A stretch of DNA of 64,000 bases from Begonia masoniana (lineage: Eukaryota; Streptophyta; Magnoliopsida; Cucurbitales; Begoniaceae), in assembly GCA_022432975.1 (NCBI GenBank), contig CM039503.1:49331259-49395258 (forward strand). The letters run 5' to 3'. The stretch's first letter is position 1. Each line of letters opens with the position of its first letter. The notes below the pieces were generated by a model. It searched no databases. It had not been told where the DNA came from and was given only the letters and a program-made list of their open reading frames with translations. This document shows, piece after piece, positions 61,937-64,000 of the stretch. Made by a program: the position numbers and the translations under genes.

Positions 61937-64000
61937 ATGGCGGGTCGGGGTTGTTTCTGTTTCGAGTGCCTCGATCGGCGAATTATGTCTGATTTCGCTG
62001 GCAGATTCGCCGTCTCCTATGCCGTAGCCGACTCTGCTCTCCCCCTCGCCTCCTCCGCCGTCGTTCAGATTTCTAACTCTGACGGGGACACTTCGATGAC
62101 GACAACATCTGGTTTTATGCTGGTCTATCGCCCTGCTGATGATGATGATTGCTTGAACAGTTACATGTAAGATTCTCTCGCCTGTGAACTGCTAAACTTC
62201 TGTTCCATCTGAGTACTGTTATCAGTTATCTTGTCGTCAATACGATTTTAAGTTTGGTTTGATCGAAAGATGAAGATTTTGGCTGGAATTTCTTTTCGAT
62301 TGAAGTAACGAAAACGCCATTACTGGAGATGTTAATATTTCCTGAACCAGCTTTTTTTTCATCTGAATCTTTTAACCTGATATGTTTTGGATTGTGATAG
62401 ATTTCTTAGGGCCAAGCAAGCTTACTCGCGTAATAACACCATTATAACTTAATAATCTTAATTCAATCTTTATCATCTGCAGAAATGAGTGCACGCGGGA
62501 AAGTATGGAAGATGATGGAGTTAATATTAATATCTTTTTGGATTCAAGTCAAGATCAAGTCAAGGTTACTGTTCATCTTCCTGATGGTAAAATTAATTGC
62601 TCAAATATTTCATCAGTTGATTATCGATGCTCCAAATATTTTGGAAGAGGAATGACAACTTCATGTAACCATTTTGGCTTTTCCTCGTGTTCGAGGACAG
62701 TGACATCATTGGCTCCAATCGCTTATGTTGGTATTTCATCATTATCTAATTTAGAAGAGCTTGCATCAAACTTATTGTCTGGTTCTCTGGAAGATCACGT
62801 GTTGAGCTCACTTAGTCTATTAATCGAAGGGAAAGCCTCAAGTAGAGATAGTGTAAATTTCCTTAGGTTACTTGGATTCCCATCATTTGAGGATAATAAT
62901 TTCCTGGGATCCTTAAGGCATCCCAACATAGTTCCTATTCTTGCGATGTTGAAAGCATCCAATTTTAATACTTTAGTGCTACCGACAACTCCATATACCT
63001 TAGAAAGCATTCTTTACTATAGTCCAAATGCGATGAAATCTGAGTGGCATATAAAGTTTTTATTGTATCAGCTACTCTCAGCCTTAACATACCTACATGG
63101 TTTGGGGATCAGCCATGGAAATATTTGCCCATCCAGTGTGATGTTGACTGATTCAGGCTGGTCTTGGCTACGGATTTACGAAGATACTAAGCTTCATTCA
63201 AAATTTTGTACGAGTAATAGCAAAAATGTTATGGGTACACATGAACAGATTGGATGTTGCACAGATGGTTGTCCTAGTACTGGTCTATTTTCTAATCTAA
63301 AGCTTTCTCTCGCTGTAAATTGGAAATGTTATTTCTATCAGTGGTGGAGGGGTGAATTGAGTAATTTTGAATATTTACTTGTATTGAATAGATTAGCCGG
63401 ACGAAGGTGGGGTGACCGTACATTTCATACAGTTATGCCATGGGTAATAGATTTTAGCATTGAACCTGAAATGAATTCTGATATAGGATGGCGGAACTTA
63501 AGCAAGAGTAAATGGCGGTTGGCAAAAGGTGATGAACAGTTAGACTTTACGTACTTGACATCTGAAATCCCGCATCATGTGTCAGATGAATGTCTTTCAG
63601 AGCTAGCTGTCTGCAGCTACAAAGCTAGGAGATTACCTTTGAGTGTTCTTCGTACTGCTGTTCGTTCAGTCTATGAACCTAATGAGTATCCTTCTACCAT
63701 GCAAAGACTGTATCAATGGACGCCTGATGAATGCATTCCTGAGTTTTATTGTGATCCCAAAATATTTTACTCTCTGCATGATGGCATGCCTGATTTGGCT
63801 GTACCTTCATGGGCAGGTTCTCCTGAACAATTCATTGAAATGCATCGGGAGGCTTTAGAGAGTGAGCGGGTTTCTTGCAAACTACATCAGTGGATTGACA
63901 TTACCTTTGGGTACAAAATGTCTGGTGAAGCAGCCATTGCTGCGAAGAATGTTATGCTACCTTCATCGGTGACTACTCTTCCTAAATCTGTAGGTCGGCG
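61937..64000 (+). CDS. GFS12: GFS12-like protein kinase-BEACH protein, 5' part (partial, right edge)
   Basis: Exon 1 is 61937-62166 (MAGRGCFCFECLDRRIMSDF..., ending SY before GT at 62167); exon 2 starts 62483 after AG (NECTRESMEDDG) and is open to the window end, 582 codons in all. The N-terminal Cys-rich start is followed by a kinase-like domain (LRHPNIVPIL, LLYQLLSALTYLHGLGISHG, then N-ICPSSVMLT): HGN stands where active kinases have HRD, so it is probably a pseudokinase. The BEACH domain then spans roughly 63360-63940 (LAVPSWAGSPEQFIEMHREA, LHQWIDITFGYKMSG). WD40 repeats should follow outside the window. In Arabidopsis, GFS12 acts in vacuolar protein trafficking. The reading frame is intact. 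Confidence 0.92.

Overview
This window is nuclear DNA of a flowering plant, most likely a eudicot. The evidence is intron-rich host genes with plant-specific architectures (an ECT-type YTH protein, a WW-DEAD-box-RGG/RS helicase, a GFS12-type kinase-BEACH protein), Copia/SIRE and Gypsy retrotransposons, and Mutator-like elements. I cannot name the species from sequence alone.

Layout. (1) 1-430: 3' end of an unidentified gene and a small LYR-like exon pair, plus strand. (2) 1045-4880: ECT-family YTH m6A-reader gene, minus strand, with two apparent 1-nt insertions. (3) 6256-13400: DEAD-box helicase gene, minus strand. Its 3' end carries a ~420-bp tandem copy of the RS-coding segment and a perfect 15 x 33-bp minisatellite coding for RGG units. 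(4) 14705-17250: two related Mutator-like elements with ~200-bp terminal inverted repeats and target-site duplications, each holding a fragment of an ordinary gene (BAP31-like, and GH1 beta-glucosidase). (5) 18220-61134: a decayed Mutator-like transposase gene split in two by a 40.7-kb nest of LTR retroelements. (6) 61937-64000: 5' part of a GFS12-like gene, plus strand, running off the window.

The nest can be peeled by target-site duplications (TSDs). LTR-1 (gag-only Gypsy-like, 19529-60194, TSD CTGTG) sits in the MULE transposase. In its 5' LTR sits LTR-2, a solo LTR (19985-49479, TSD GCTTC); in its gag sits LTR-5, a Reina-like Gypsy (53198-58431, TSD GAAAC). LTR-2 is split by LTR-3, a Copia/SIRE element (21129-45891, TSD CTAAG), and by LTR-6, a solo LTR of LTR-2's own family in opposite orientation (46810-49115, TSD GATAA). 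LTR-3 is split by LTR-4, a second Copia/SIRE (22468-33495, TSD AGAGC) that landed in LTR-3's primer-binding site, by LTR-7, a solo LTR (38173-40693, TSD ACTCA), and by LTR-8, a truncated inverted relative of LTR-7 (~42310-43530). All element open reading frames are broken, so the nest is probably immobile. LTR-4's 5' LTR is twice the length of its 3' LTR because a 24-bp repeat array has about 65 units in one and 9 in the other.

The host genes have no visible functional link beyond two of them (YTH reader, DEAD-box helicase) acting on RNA. The TE block separates the helicase gene from the GFS12-like gene.
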